From Vitellaria paradoxa (Eukaryota > Streptophyta > Magnoliopsida > Ericales > Sapotaceae), in contig CM034236.1 of the NCBI GenBank assembly GCA_019916065.1, forward strand, positions 17,561,167-17,625,166: a stretch of DNA of 64,000 nt. Reading direction: 5' to 3'. The notes beneath the pieces are model-generated. The model was not told the origin of the DNA. It saw only the letters and a program-made list of their open reading frames with translations, and did no database searches. Below are positions 1-12,119 of the stretch, in pieces (positions within the stretch are counted from its first letter, which is position 1; every line of letters starts with the position of its first letter). Position numbers and translations under genes: made by a program.

Positions 1-45
1 AAATAAAAGGTAAAAGGAGCAAAAACCGAGATTTGCAGCCAATGA

Positions 46-98
46 GGTTCGAACTTGCGACTTTAAATCGCAATTAGGGTCGCCCACCCACTAAGCTA
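46..98 (-). other. tRNA-like A/B box segment in gypsy LTR
   Basis: Read on the minus strand, TAGCTTAGTGG (88-98) fits the Pol III A-box pattern TRGYNNARNNG, and GTTCGAACC (46-54) fits the B-box pattern GWTCRANNC. Their spacing is tRNA-like. This suggests an ancient tRNA-derived SINE or tRNA-like insertion now carried as part of the LTR. No functional tRNA cloverleaf is evident. Confidence 0.45.
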
Positions 99-880
99 CC
101 AACCTCGGCCTAATTAATATACCATTAGAAATAATTTTATTCTTATCAAATTTGGTACGGTAAGTTTGTCAAAACAATTAACTAAAATACTAATTTGTAT
201 TCTAAATTTTTTTTTTACTTGCTAATTGTTAATTTACATATAGTGCCTACCTTTGTGATAATGATATTGATGATTATGTTAAATCTTTGATTTATTGAGA
301 AGTTCTATTAAAGTATGGATATAGATAAAGTGCTTAAAAATATATTGCATGTGACTAAATAATCTCACTTTTGATTCATCGCCCGGGAACATTGCCGGTT
401 GTTATTAAAAATGTCTGATTTCCATACAAGGTACCCTTGGAATGTAAAAGGGTGAGTAGAAATTAAGGCACTTGGTGCTAAAGCTATTTTTGGCAATGGG
501 GTGATGGGTGGGTAGAAATGGCCTTTTAGATGAAGATGGGAACATGCATTTTATTTGGGAGATGCTCCCTTCTGACCTGGCCAGTCAGGTAGCCGGTCGC
601 GACGGCTAGGTTTTTGGTAGGTGACACCGTCGGTATGCATTGGATGCTAAGCCCGTAAAGTCACTGGTTCCCAAGGCTGGGGATAGAGGAGGATAGGAGT
701 ATGATTATCTTAGGAGGATTTAGATTAAACTCCTTTACAAAATTTTACTGTGACCAGTAACCTCTCTTGTTATGTATGAATGATGTGTTGGAATTATTTA
801 ATTATATTTAATTCCTCTCGATTAATATTTTATAAATATATATATATATATATATATGTATGAAACCTGTATCGCTACGG

Positions 881-934
881 GGTTTGATCCCGAGACCTTG
901 AAGATCTAAATCTGAGATCCCTACCACTGCGACA
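881..934 (-). other. second tRNA-like A/B box segment in the same LTR
   Basis: On the minus strand TGTCGCAGTGG (924-934) resembles an A box with one mismatch, and GATCAAACC (881-889) fits the B-box pattern. An (AT)n run lies just beyond (838-858), like a SINE tail. The same segment is found in the other LTR copy at 24322-24375, so it belongs to the LTR family and is not a private insertion. Confidence 0.4.
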
Positions 935-1683
935 CAGACTTCATTGTGGTATACACATCAGTATTTAACTATTTTACATGTAAGTAAAATAGTAGTTACG
1001 GTGACAGTTTCATCGAGCCGTTGTAAGTATAATTTACATTATTCAGTTGAGATCTATTGAATTAATTGTTGCATAAATAGTATGCCACCTAAATACATTC
1101 ATTTAATACAGTGTAGTATTACAACCACTGCATATAGGCACCTAGGAGATTCTGATTACTGGGCTTTAGTAGCTCACCCCTTGTGGAAATATTTTTTTCA
1201 GGATATTAAGCACAAGAATACAGAAGATGAGCTGGAAAGAGATTAATTTCTCTTAAATATTCCATCAGAAGAGTTATCTATTTTTTTCTTCTTTCCTGCA
1301 CAGAGGTGGAGGACTTTATTTTTGGTCTGTAATAATTGTTGGATGATTGTAATTATTAAGCATAGACCTAATTTGTTTTTGTTTGGTATGTAATGTTAAT
1401 CGCGTGGTTGGGACACTTAGATGGCTCTGTAATATTTTTCTCTATCTTTATTTTGTGCCCTGTAGTTGAAATCCCATCAAATGGTTCAGTCCAATGACTT
1501 ATAAATATTGTTTGGGATAATCATAGGATTTTGACTATCTTAAATTTTTCTTACGGGTCAACCCCAATTTGGAGGAAAAATTCTGGGATGTGACAGCGTG
1601 TTATTATCATCTTATTTTTATACCTAACAAATAAATTCCAAGTCACTCCTGGGCATTCGGTTATGAAAATCCGGGGCGTGACA

Positions 1684-2617
1684 CGACCTGTCCTGATTAC
1701 ATCATTTTTGATATTGCATAGCTATATCATCTGTGATTATATTTCTTATACGTAAGAAAAATAACATTAAAATGGAAGTTCTTTCTCATTTTAGAGAGCT
1801 ATGAAAAGGACTTAATGTGCTTAGTGTGTGTTAGAGAAGAAAATAGGAGTTTTAGTGGATGAAGTAAGGTTTGCGTATAAACGTTGGAGTAAAGTGATGG
1901 GCAAAGTATGAAAGTGATAAAGCAAAGTAGTGATTAAGTAAAAATGAGGTGTTTATTGTGTGGTTGGTAGGGTTGTGTTAAATATCTGTGGTTTATATTA
2001 TATTAGTTATTGGTGGATATTTGTTACATGAAAGACTAGCGACTAGAGTAGGGAAGAGGATAGGAGTCATAGCTGGAAGAATAAAGGTAAATCTGGCCTA
2101 CAACTATAGAAAGTGAAAAAGGGAAGGATTTGGGTTCGAGCAGTTCATGTGTGGATTTAGAATTTTCGGAAGAACAAAGTGTTCCTTAGACAAGGGCATT
2201 CTGGGAGGAGTTCAGAGATTGTTGTACGTATTGAACCTTGTAGTAAGGATTAAGATTACTTTCAACACTACTTGGTAGGGTTCCATCTAGATTTTTGAAG
2301 ATTCTTTACTCAGTTCATATAAAACTTGGTGAATACAGTATGGAACTTAAGGGAGAGGGTTCGTGTAGAAGATAGAACGGGAAATAGATATATATTTTGG
2401 TTCCAGTCCATGGAAGACAGATAACTTGTGTGGGATAATAGTCCCTCGACACTAGAGGGAGCACTGATGATCATGGAGACCTAGAGGCCATTTCTTAGAC
2501 TATGGGAGATGCAAACTTAGAGCTTCCTTATTGGTTCCGATGTGTTGCCATTGGAGTGTCATACAAATCAAGTTGTTTTGATTATGAGAGGCATGTTTGA
2601 TGAAGTGGTGGTAATGG
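1684..2617. other. Unassigned sequence between two LTRs
   Basis: No open reading frame of note. The stretch from about 1800 is less AT-rich and could be decayed retrotransposon interior, but no translated frame gives a motif I can name. It begins directly after the LTR end at 1683 (first bases CGACC, a possible target-site duplication whose partner is outside the window). Confidence 0.4.
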
Positions 2618-3560
2618 TGTCACCCCCCCATAACCCATGGATGTAAACTAATAGAACATTATATGTAATCATATAACCCTGTCTTAATCATAATCAAACC
2701 ATAATTGGCAAAAGACAATATATTATATCTAAATAATGTAATATAAAATAAGCCATAATCGTTGTTGAACACAATGTTCCAAAATATAAATATAACCCCA
2801 TCGAAGTACATCAATAGATACATCTTGGCACTCTATCAAAGGCATAAAATAATAATATAAATTGTATAATTGAAGTTTCAAAATACATAAGCTACTAATC
2901 AAATGATGAAATAGAAAGATAATCTAAGTGCTCTAGTCAAAAGTCTCCACTGGAAGGGCCATCTCAAAACCTACAAACATAATTGTAGGGTCGTGAGCAT
3001 GAGTCTATATGTGCCCACTTTAAAAGTAAGCATACAATACATGTCCTATCATGATACTACGTGAACATGCAAATTAACAATCAACCACACCATATCGTTT
3101 CTATTATCATTATGTCATTATATCTTATGTCCATCCGTCATCTCAAGTGTATATCCACCATTATAACATTATTAAGTCACATCAATAATTTGAACAACAC
3201 AAAAAGAATACACACATCAACACTAAGACTCAAGTCCAACTCAAGCACACTAACCAACATGTGTAGCCAACTACTTTGTGTCGCAAAGATAGTTTGATAC
3301 ACCATTGTAGGCATCTGCACCGTGAAGTTATTTCAATACACTATTGTAGGTGTATATATTATGAAGGCAATTCAAATACACCATCCTAGGTGTATGTACC
3401 GTAAAGATAATCCAAATACACAATTCGAGGTATATGTGCCGCAAAGATAATCCACATGCACCATCCTGGGTGTATGTGCCACGAATGCAATTAAATACAC
3501 TTTGTGGGTTACTAACCCCCTGAAAATGATAACTACCCCTGTATATGTTAAGGGACATTC
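2618..3560 (-). mobile_element. Ty3/gypsy LTR fragment (3' end)
   Basis: Starts with TGTCACCCCCC, the inverted form of an LTR 3' terminus ending in TGACA, as at 4036, 9068 and 22877. About 660-890 bp inside it carries the same degenerate tandem repeat that sits about 700-900 bp inside the LTR starting at 9068, so the two are related. The copy stops near 3560-3600, where Athila-like gag sequence begins, so it is truncated or deletion-joined. The exact right boundary is not resolved. Confidence 0.6.
3280..3515. repeat. Degenerate tandem repeat, unit about 50-55 bp
   Basis: Four to five imperfect units contain a core like ACACCATCCTAGGTGTATGT followed by GCCGCAAAGATAATCC. Each core has a short palindrome around CCTAGG. 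The same type of array occurs at 9765-9960 at an equivalent place in another LTR. Confidence 0.75.
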
Positions 3561-3599
3561 AACCCCTGAGTGTGTATACCCATTATTTTCTTTGGAAAC

Positions 3600-4035
3600 A
3601 AGAGTGTGCTTACTCTCTTCGGACGTATTCACTTTATGCACAACTCTAGGTTGTTATCGGGTCATTGAATTCCTTGTTTGTGAATTCTCATATAAAGCAT
3701 TAAGGTAGTTAAAAGCTTTATCCAATCCCTTATTTGACAACGTTCCATTGCATATCATTTCTATGAATTGGTGTGTTAAGGGTATAAGAGCTTCATAAAA
3801 GAAACTAATCAAATGGTAAGGTTCATAGCCATGATGCTTGCAATGATTCAAGAGTTCCTTAGACCTTTCTCAACATTGATAAAAATACTAATTTTCTATT
3901 TGTTGAAAATCTATTATTTGTCTTTTTAAAGAGGTGATTTGATGAGTTAAGAAAATTATTTTTGAAACTCTTGCATTTCCCATTATGTTCTTATGGTTCA
4001 AGGACGAAGAGCCATTAACCACATATTAACCTCAT
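3600..4035 (-). pseudogene. Athila-like gypsy gag, downstream half
   Basis: Minus-strand conceptual translation shows the plant Athila/Tat-type gag core in order. First comes a WLMALRP-like stretch right at the insertion junction. Then THQITSLKRQI (family: THRTxSLKRQI), KELLNHCKHHGYEPYHLISF, FYEALIPLTHQFIEMICNGT and LDKAFNYLNALYENSQ follow. Several stops and shifts interrupt it, so it is a relic. The upstream half of the same gag lies at 7083-7434, separated by a solo LTR. The frame of the two halves joins sensibly once that LTR is discounted. The C-terminal limit near 3600 is approximate. Assignment to the Athila/Tat branch rests on motif recall, not on a search. Confidence 0.8.
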
Positions 4036-4704
4036 TGTCACGCCTCGGATCTTGTGACCTGAGGGGTGAGTGATTCAACATATAAATCATACATTAACTA
4101 ACTATACACTGAATAGAGCCATTCACCACCCTGGAGCAAAATCCACACAAGATGATAACATAACATAATCTAAACCAAGCCTCGACTATTGTCAGGCTAT
4201 AATGCTCCTACATATCCCATAACCATCACACTCAAACATAGACCTTATGACCTTTACAACCTAATTGAATAAATCTTTAAATTAAAATAATATTACAATT
4301 TCATGTATAATTTTAACTTAGGAAAATGAAAATGCAATGCCTACAACAACTTATGCACTTCTAATCCTATCAAATGCCCACCTAATCCTTAGGATCTATT
4401 TCTACAACAGTCTGTAGGGACACAAGCATTAATCCACTTGTGCTCACGTAGTATCACAAAAGCTTATATAATATGTAAAGCAAAAGCATACAATATGATT
4501 GTCGCAAGTAAATCAACATCTTCAACTTAATTATAATGAATCATAAATAGCAAGACTCAATATAATCAAAGAAGTAAATAACATTTTTCCATACCACCAT
4601 ATTACAACCATCATTACAAGTCTCAATATTTAACTTATTTTTTATATTTCTTAGCATTACCATCGCTATTTAACCATCACATTTTTATTTCCATTTAATC
4701 CATG

Positions 4705-4860
4705 GGATGGGTATATTATACGTTGTCGCTAAGGGCCATAATTAGCCATAAATATACGTCATCATTTAGGGCCACAATTAACCACAGGGCCACAATTAGC
4801 CACAATACACGTAGTTATTAAGAGCCACAATTAGTCACAATATACGTTATATTGTGGACT
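4705..4860. repeat. Degenerate tandem repeat inside solo LTR
   Basis: Repeated cores of the type GGGCCACAATTAGCCACAAT followed by a TACGTCATCATT-like stretch, four to five imperfect copies of about 30-40 bp. Confidence 0.7.
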
Positions 4861-5754
4861 ATTAATCTATGGACATGAACACCAATCCATGCGTAAGTTT
4901 TGGGTCTTTCAACCCTAAGTAATCTCTGTACCCTTCCTATTTTTTGATACCCTCCATCCCCGTGTCTTGACATCAATCACATTATCTTTTTATCTCTTTC
5001 CATTATCATCTTCAATTATTTTATCCATAACATATCATCATAGTCCACAATCAAAACATATCATCTTATTAGTCGACAATCAGAACATATCATCTTATCA
5101 TTTCCCTTCACTTCATTATCAATTTCAATAATAACTCAACATATACCAATCCAATCATCATATTCTTTTCATCATAATCAAGTTATTCTTATCATGATCA
5201 AATAATCAACATCATTTAATATAAATAACCAATTATATTCTAGTAATCATAATTAATTAACAATAATGAAATCATTCATAAAACAACAAATACTACATCA
5301 TATATCTCTTAAAAAATTTAATATTTTCATCTTATCTCTTAAACATCTCCTATCCAAACAGTTCCACCACTAATGTCTCATTTGATCATTTTATAAATAC
5401 CCAATTATAATTCATAACTAACCAATACTAATTTCTTTTCATTCATAATATCTAATCACCATGTTATACATATATCATTCACATTTTCATTTATCTCTTT
5501 TTGTTTCTATTAACCTTATCATATTCTTTTTATCTTCTTATTCAATCATATATCATCATAATAACCAATGTAACAATCTCAATTGGATTCAACATACTAT
5601 CTTTTAAGTAACATTCTTTCATTTCCTTAACAAATTTTCAACTCTTTTTAACTCAAACATCACATAATTTACATTCACAAGTCTACTACAACAAAATGAA
5701 AAATATATATAAAAAACAAGATGTCTAAAACTGAAAAATACATCAAATAATATC

Positions 5755-6065
5755 TAAACTGAGATTCTGGAGCACCCATAGTGCCCCTATAAGGGACCTG
5801 GGCACCTGCATCCTGGCCAAGGTGCCCCTTTATACTTCTAGGGTGCCCCTTTGTGGGTGGGTCCAAAATGTACACTTTTTCTCATACTTTTTTTCCCAAA
5901 AACTTCTATAACCAATTCTTTATGTTTATAAACCCTTCTTAAGTGAGTTAGCAAGTTTACAACCATGTGTGTTCAATAATAAGATAACTTGGACAAGAAA
6001 ATCTCAAATTGTTACATTTTGAAGGGGTCCAGGTGCCCCCTTGAGGGACCCAAGTGCCCCTGCTA
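5755..6065. repeat. GC-rich 'GGTGCCCC' module in solo LTR
   Basis: Within AT-rich LTR sequence, a cluster of GC-rich words recurs: GTGCCCCTATAAGGGACC, AGGTGCCCCTTT, GGGTGCCCCTTTGTGGG, then AGGTGCCCCCTTGAGGGACC and AAGTGCCCCTG. These are imperfect repeats with local dyad symmetry (GGGACC/GGTGCCCC). Similar modules occur in other LTRs of the window. Confidence 0.6.
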
Positions 6066-7082
6066 CTCAACTAAAGTCGAATGAGGCACCTCGAGCACCT
6101 CCATATGTCTAGAAGCCATACTCTATTTTGGTCCGAGCTCTACTTCATGGTTTTGTGTTCCAAACTTTGCCAAATCCAATGTTTAGTTCAAAAACTTATT
6201 TTTAGGTGTTGTTTAGGATCTAAAAACTCTAAGAAGTCAATCAAAACAAGTTTTAATTCACTCATTCTATCAAAATCAAAATCTTGGTTTCAACCTATAC
6301 ATACATATATGCACTTATATTACACCACTTGAATCACATCCTCATACTTTTAAATTCTTAAATAACACCATAACAACATTTCCTAACTTCGCACATCTCA
6401 TATGTGCTAATAAGAGGTTACAAATCCCTACCTTAAGCTTTAAACACAAAGGTAGTAAACATCTAGTTTTAGACTTCCAAATTAGAGTTGATCAATCTCC
6501 ACATCACCCTTTGATCCAAACAACAAACAAACCACAAAGAGGTGTTCATTGAGTGCTTAATTCCAATCTTACAAGATTAATTTGAATTTGGTGACATTTA
6601 GGGTAACTTACTAAAACCAAATTTCTGGTTCCTCCTCCTGTTCCACTTCTTCTCCTAGTTTCTTCTTCCAACCTCAAAAACTCTCTCTTTTTCCTCTTTT
6701 CTACACCTATATACAATGCCCATCTTGCTCCCCAAGCAAGCTATAGTGCCTTATACCTTCCCCTTAGCCCCTATTTTAACTATGGATGACCATAAGAGTA
6801 AGGCTTAACTGAACAAGGTAGAGCCGCATCAATTTGTTAATTTTTTACAAAGGTGAGACACCCCCATTGGGCACCTCGGGTGCTTATCGGTCTCCCTAGG
6901 GCGTTTCTCTATATTCTTCTGAGTTAAAATGCTAATTTTTGGGTTATTTGATCTATTACTTGCAAAATTTTTAATTATAAGACATCCCTAATAACTAATA
7001 TTGCCTAAATAATATATTATCACACCCAAAACGTGTTAAAAATCCATTAATTTATATTAATATGAAAATCCAGAATATTACA

Positions 7083-7434
7083 CATATTGTAAAAGAGAAT
7101 TGAAAAAGCTTAAGTCATAGCACATCTTCTGAGCAATTTCTTTCTTGAAAGGTGTTACAAATTTCTATAAATTCGTTTAAAAATAAATATGGGTTCTTAG
7201 ACTCCATTCCTGCTAATTTGGCAACAATTGTATCATCCTGAGTTTAAAGCTCAAATTTTGGGTTTCATTTGGAATGATAATGCATGAGGGAGTAGAATGT
7301 CTCGCTGGTTGCAAATACTCCCTAAGGGTATGCTAGTGTGCCTCTTGTACCTTATTAAAGATGTGAACATTGTTATTATTATTGTTGCCAATCATACTAT
7401 CATTATTCTCACTATGCACGTCATCTTTAGCCAT
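7083..7434 (-). pseudogene. Athila-like gypsy gag, N-terminal part
   Basis: The presumed start is the minus-strand ATG at 7432-7434 (MAKDDVHSENND). Then the plant Athila/Tat gag signature is readable: LREYLQPARHSTPSC, a MIQLLPN stretch and KEIAQKM...FFNSLLQ, ending at the solo-LTR junction. In-frame stops interrupt it (for example after QEAH and LLPN), so it cannot encode protein. It lies downstream of the primer-site-like sequence at 7730-7746, as expected for gag. The remainder lies at 3600-4035. Confidence 0.8.
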
Positions 7435-7729
7435 TTTATTTGTCAAGTTATTGCCAAGTGAACAATTATAAGATGAATTTTGAAGTGTGTGTGACTTACA
7501 TGAAAATTAAAGAGGTTCTTCTATCTTAGTTAACAAATGACTAGGTTCTAATTGACAAAGTCTACCACTATTATCTCCAGACCAACTATGCATGCAAAGA
7601 GGATAGAACCTAAATCTAATCCAAAACAAGTAAAGCAAATAAATATATATACAAAAAAAAAAATTCCAGAATGAATGCACCTAATTGGTAACTCCTTTTT
7701 TACTCTTACAATTTGAATTACTGATCATT
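7435..7729 (-). other. Athila-like 5' untranslated leader remnant
   Basis: Sequence between the primer-site-like motif and the presumed gag start. AT-rich, no reading frame. Position alone supports the call. Confidence 0.5.
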
Positions 7730-7746
7730 CCCTAGCAATGACGCCA
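7730..7746 (-). promoter_or_regulatory. Primer-binding-site-like motif of Athila-like element
   Basis: On the minus strand the site reads TGGCGTCATTGCTAGGG, close to the TGGCGCCGTTGCCGGGG that characterises Athila/Tat elements just inside the 5' LTR. It sits 6 bp from a possible LTR end (TAACA at 7753-7757, read as TG... on the plus strand) and upstream of gag. Confidence 0.75.
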
Positions 7747-7752
7747 AAAACT

Positions 7753-8691
7753 TGTTAGAATTTCCCAAGTGCAGGAACTTAACAAGTTGGGGCCGGACAT
7801 CTATTCTACGGTAAATTATTCGAAAGGAAAAAATGATGAATTTGTTTAAATGATTTGATAGATAGATTTTTAGAGAAATAAAATACTTGAAAAATACTCG
7901 TAATTAAGTTTCGCTGAATAAAAATATGGATCAATAATTTGTATATTAGTATGATAATTATATAATTAAATGATGATACATATTTTATTTTCTCGTTTTT
8001 AATTCAACAATGGTGAATTAAAAATGGTAGATTTAACTTTTAAGCACCACTTAAATACTATCCGTTGATCTTTTTAAACACACTTTGATTTAGAGTTTCC
8101 AAAAATTTTAATTTCCAAGCAATGCTTATACTAAGAATATTTTATTTTTGTTAATAAAAGTCCAAAGAAATCTTTTAAGCAATAAATTACTCACAAAGGT
8201 TTTAATAGGACGTGTTCTTGTTTAAAGAGATATGGACATCAAAGAACAAATAAACAAAAACATTATTCAATATTGAATGTTTCATGCCTTATACAAATCT
8301 TGATCCATATAAGATAATTAGCACTCATACATGATACAAAATGACTAGAATTGATACTTTTATTTCAATGAAAATATTCAATTACAATGGATGAAAAGAA
8401 TAACGGGGATGAAAAAAAAAAGAACTAATTCCCAATTTTAGCATATAACCACTTTGTAAATTTAAAATAGTTTGAATTTAGAATCCAAACTGACTTGCTG
8501 TAAATAACAAATTATGCTAAAAATAATCACTATGAATATTGGAACATTCGTTCGATCCCAATGTTGGAACATTCATCTAGCTTCAAGTGTTTGTCCAAAC
8601 ATTTGTTGCAAATATATTTTGAAGCCATTTTGTTATCCATCTTCGTCCAAACATCATTTGAAATGTCTATCGTAATGTAGAAAGGTCCAAA
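7753..8691 (-). mobile_element. Athila-like 5' LTR, truncated by CACTA insertion
   Basis: Begins on the plus strand with TGTTAGAATTTCCC next to the primer-site-like motif. AT-rich and non-coding through 8691, where a CACTA terminal sequence starts. The outer end of the LTR was not located and may lie beyond 22073. Confidence 0.6.
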
Positions 8692-9764
8692 CACTACAAA
8701 AAATGACATCTATTAATTGGCGATAACCGTTACTGAAAATCATAAAACCATTGCTATAATCTACACAGGACTACACCAATGGATATTTTTACCATCAACT
8801 TTGAGTTGGGTTGCTATAAGGTTATAGTAACAATAACAAGTTGTTGCTATAAGATGAATTGGACTATACCAAGGGTATTTTCACTTGACGTCAAATTAGA
8901 TATATAGTTTAAATAGACGCTTTATTTCGTTAGTAAAAGCTACAACTAATGTTATTATATATATCTTATAACAATGATTTTTACTGTTACTATAGAAAAA
9001 TATATGGATAGTTTTTTCTATTAATGTACAATATATTTACGAACAATCATAATCATTACTATAACATTGTCATGCCCTGGGTCACGGAACCCAAGGATGC
9101 AAACACGAAAGCCCGAATACATCATCACATGCAATCATATACATGGTTATCATCCATAAACCGAACATAATCCCTGATCAGAGCCAAACTATAGTTGAAG
9201 CAAAATCGTAGTATAATATAATGTTACTAAATAAAATAATACAATATAAGCCACAGTCATAGTTGGGTACAATTCTCCATAGTATAAATATAACCCAATC
9301 AAAATACTGTAATCAATAATACAACTTCCCACTCTAACCGAGGGCACATAAGATAACATGAATGTAACTGAAATCTAAGGATGAAAAAGAAGGACAATTT
9401 AAGTCCCTCAGTCATACGAGCATACAAGTAAGCAATACATGTCCTAGCATGATACTAAGTGAATAGGTGTATCATATAACATGTAATTCCACATATTCAC
9501 CTCCATATGCCAAGTCAATTTTTTATCTAATATTTTCATTTTGATTCCATTATCATATTAATTTATTATGCCTTAGGTTCACTATTTTATCTCGAGTGTA
9601 CATCCATTATAGCACTTTCATATCACGTCCATAATCACAGTAACTCACACAAAGAATATTAACATAAATATTACTATTCTACTCAGTTCCCACCAATACA
9701 ACCATACTTAACACCCAGACTTAACTATAACTCAAGTGTATGCCAACGCATGAAACAAGTACTT

Positions 9765-9960
9765 TGCATTGCAAATGTAATCTAAATACACCATCTTAGG
9801 TATCTGCGCTGCAAAGGCAGTCTAATTACACCATCACAAGTGTCTGCACTGTGAAAGCAATCAAACTACACATCACATGTGTCTGTGCCGCGCTGCAAGG
9901 GCAGTCAAACTACGATGGTAGGTGTTTGTGCCATAAAGGTAGTCAAATTACACCATTCAC
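9765..9960. repeat. Degenerate tandem repeat, unit about 45-50 bp
   Basis: Units combine ACACCATC..AGGTGTCTG and GCCGC/GCAAAGGCAGTCTAA-like words, four to five copies. It is homologous in type and relative LTR position to the array at 3280-3515. Confidence 0.75.
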
Positions 9961-10662
9961 CTAAGTTGTCCAATTTACTCACTCAGCACGTCAGATTTAG
10001 TCACACATATCATTCTGTTACACATCAGGCTTTCACTTTTATCACAAAGTAACAAGTTAAACCAATTTCTCAATATCATTTACAATCTCTGTTTCACACG
10101 TCAAACAAGTTTGTTCAGTCTCTGAAACTTTATTAAATCAAAACTAATCTCATTTAATTTATTTGGAAACTAAGTTCGAGTCTCAGTTCTATCTTATTAA
10201 TTTGCTTATAATTTTCCACATACAATTTCTATCTAGCAACTAATCTCATCAATCACATCAATTAGTAGAAGATGCATACATCAGTTTCTTATAATTCTAT
10301 GATTGTCTTTGGTTATAAAGTTATGACTCTTCACACGCCTATCCTATATTATTTGCATCTAAGTGTAAAGAATATTTAAATCAAACTTCTATAATAAAAT
10401 ACTTCCATTTGCAAGTCTCTTACTGTTCTCTTTCGTTTCGACAAAATGTCTTATCACATTCTTAATATTAACATATTCATCATTGAACATGATTCAAAGT
10501 AAAAAACATTTGCTTATTATCTTATCTCATTATCAAGTTCTTTCACTGAAATATTTCTCTTTAAGCTCTCTAAAAATCTTCCTTCTAATTATATTGAGAT
10601 TCTAGTGCTTTTTATGGGAATTCTTCCCTTGAAATGCTATTAAGGAATCTAAGTCCATCACT

Positions 10663-11450
10663 TTGAGAAAACATCAGCATTTCAACGAGCATAATTTTTT
10701 TTTTTTTTTTTTGAAAACCTTATTCCAAAATATATTTTCAAACAATCCTGTTTTGATAAACTTTAATCTATTAAATTCAATTCAGAGCTACATTCACAAT
10801 CATTTGTTATTAACACCTAGGAAATTAAATACCCTTTTTAAGTTCAAACATCTTTCCTTTCAAGCTATGACTTCTTCAAATCCGTATAAAAAAAAAAAAA
10901 ACCTCTTTTATTCTTATCATATTCTTCTTTTGAAAACCTTCATTTTGAAACCATTACAAATTATGTCCTATAACTTCCTCATTTAATATCAAATGCATTA
11001 TCTTTATCAACGACCATTTAGAAAGATGAAACTCTTTTTCTTAAACATGATTATGTTAAACAAACTAACTTATCTTTCCAAAACCTTCCTCTAATGATTT
11101 AACAAATCACTAACTTCTTTCCTTGAGAACTTCTTTTCCTTGAATCTATTTCAATTCATTTGAAAACTCTTTCCTATCGATGTTTCAATTCCCACTTGAA
11201 TACTCATTTCCAAGATCATCTTCAAAACTTTTTATTCAATCAAAGTCAAACTAGAATATTGCTACTTCTTTAATAAGTATTTAAGGAATTCGGCTACCTT
11301 AATTTAAAACATTTTTGGAAAGTGAAATATTCCTTAAATATAAATAAGTTCAACCATTTATCTTTTATTTACAAGTATTCAAGAAACTCTAGTAAGTATA
11401 ACTATTCAAATATGCATAAGAGGGTAAGAAAGGTCACATAGAAAAGTCTA
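10663..11450. other. AT-rich LTR interior, no gene
   Basis: Holds poly-T and poly-A runs (near 10697-10712 and 10889-10900). A 107-codon open frame here is low-complexity by composition (F, N, L, K) and not a credible protein. Part of the solo LTR. Confidence 0.6.
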
Positions 11451-11585
11451 GGTGCTCTACCTAGGCCTCAAGCACATGGGCCCAAAGGTGGGTACAGGAC
11501 TCAAGCCTAGGGCGCACAAGCCTAAAGGTAGGTATAGGACTCAAGCCCCCATGTGCATAGGCAAAAATGGGCAGGCGCACATACA
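11450..11585. repeat. GC-rich module in solo LTR
   Basis: Imperfect repeats of GGGCCCAAAGGTGGGTACAG, CCTAAAGGTAGGTATAGG and ACTCAAGCCTAGGGCGCACA-type words, about 40 bp apart, in an otherwise AT-rich LTR. Followed by an (AT)n tract at about 11667-11691. Confidence 0.6.
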
Positions 11586-12119
11586 ACTCCAGATTTGGGT
11601 TTTAGCCTCTGTTTTGTGTTTTTTGACCTCTTGACTCATTTTTCATGATTTCAAGCCAAAACCAAACATATATATATATATATATATATATGTTTTCAGT
11701 CTTTACCATCATATGAACATAACTAATTTATCAATTTATAACACCAATCGCACAAATTTGATCTACAAGGCTCATCTCCTACCTTCATTCATGTATAGTT
11801 ATACGAATACACATAACAATTTACATTTTAACCATTTTTAGCAAAACCAAGCAACACAACTACACAATTCATGCAAATATCTTAGTAACAAGATAAAACA
11901 ATGGAAGTGTAAAGTCTTGTGGCAAATCCAATCAAAATCTTAGTTAAATTAGGAATGCTATTCAAGTTTCCTAAAGTGATGCAAATTGAAGATTTGAAGA
12001 ATTCTAAACAATTAAGGAGATAAAATGAATCAAGTTGACCAAGATTTTGAAGAATTCTAATTGGTGTGAAGGATTACAAAACCTAATGGAATTCGGACGC
12101 AGCCTTCTGGAACATGAAT

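Larger units (their letters stand above)
1..1683 (+). mobile_element. Ty3/gypsy LTR, 3' part (left end outside window)
   Basis: The segment ends in GGGGCGTGACA at 1683, the same terminus as the LTR at 23574. It matches that LTR in inverted orientation from base 1 to 1683 (to about 25256) with only scattered differences. No primer-binding site follows 1683, so this is a solo LTR or the 3' LTR of an element lying to the left. The 3.66-kb length of the partner LTR implies that about 2 kb of this copy lies outside the window. Contains two tRNA-like segments and an (AT)n tract near 838-858. Confidence 0.8.
4036..7082 (-). mobile_element. Solo gypsy LTR inserted in Athila-like gag
   Basis: On the minus strand it runs from TGTAATATTCTGGATTTT to a TGACA end, resembling the LTR ends at 27238 and 17835. 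The flanks read as the two halves of one gag gene: LLQY on the right and EVNMWLMALRP on the left. Only ATG is clearly shared by the flanks (ATATG versus ATGAG), so the expected 5-bp duplication has decayed. No primer site, polypurine tract or coding region lies inside, as expected for a solo LTR formed by LTR-LTR recombination. Length 3047 bp. Confidence 0.8.

Noticed and set aside
46..98. Genuine tRNA gene
   Set aside because: A and B boxes are present but acceptor and anticodon stems do not pair in a convincing cloverleaf. It is repeated as part of an LTR.
1800..2610. Decayed gypsy pol downstream of the LTR at 1683
   Set aside because: Some frames give vaguely pol-like words, but none holds a reliable reverse-transcriptase, RNase H or integrase motif.
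3280..3515. CRISPR-like array
   Set aside because: Units are degenerate and contiguous without unique spacers, and lie inside a plant LTR.
3809..3815. CA/AATGG as right end and target duplication of the LTR that starts at 2618
   Set aside because: AATGG precedes 2618 and also occurs here, but the Athila-like gag frame runs straight through this point, so it cannot be an LTR border.
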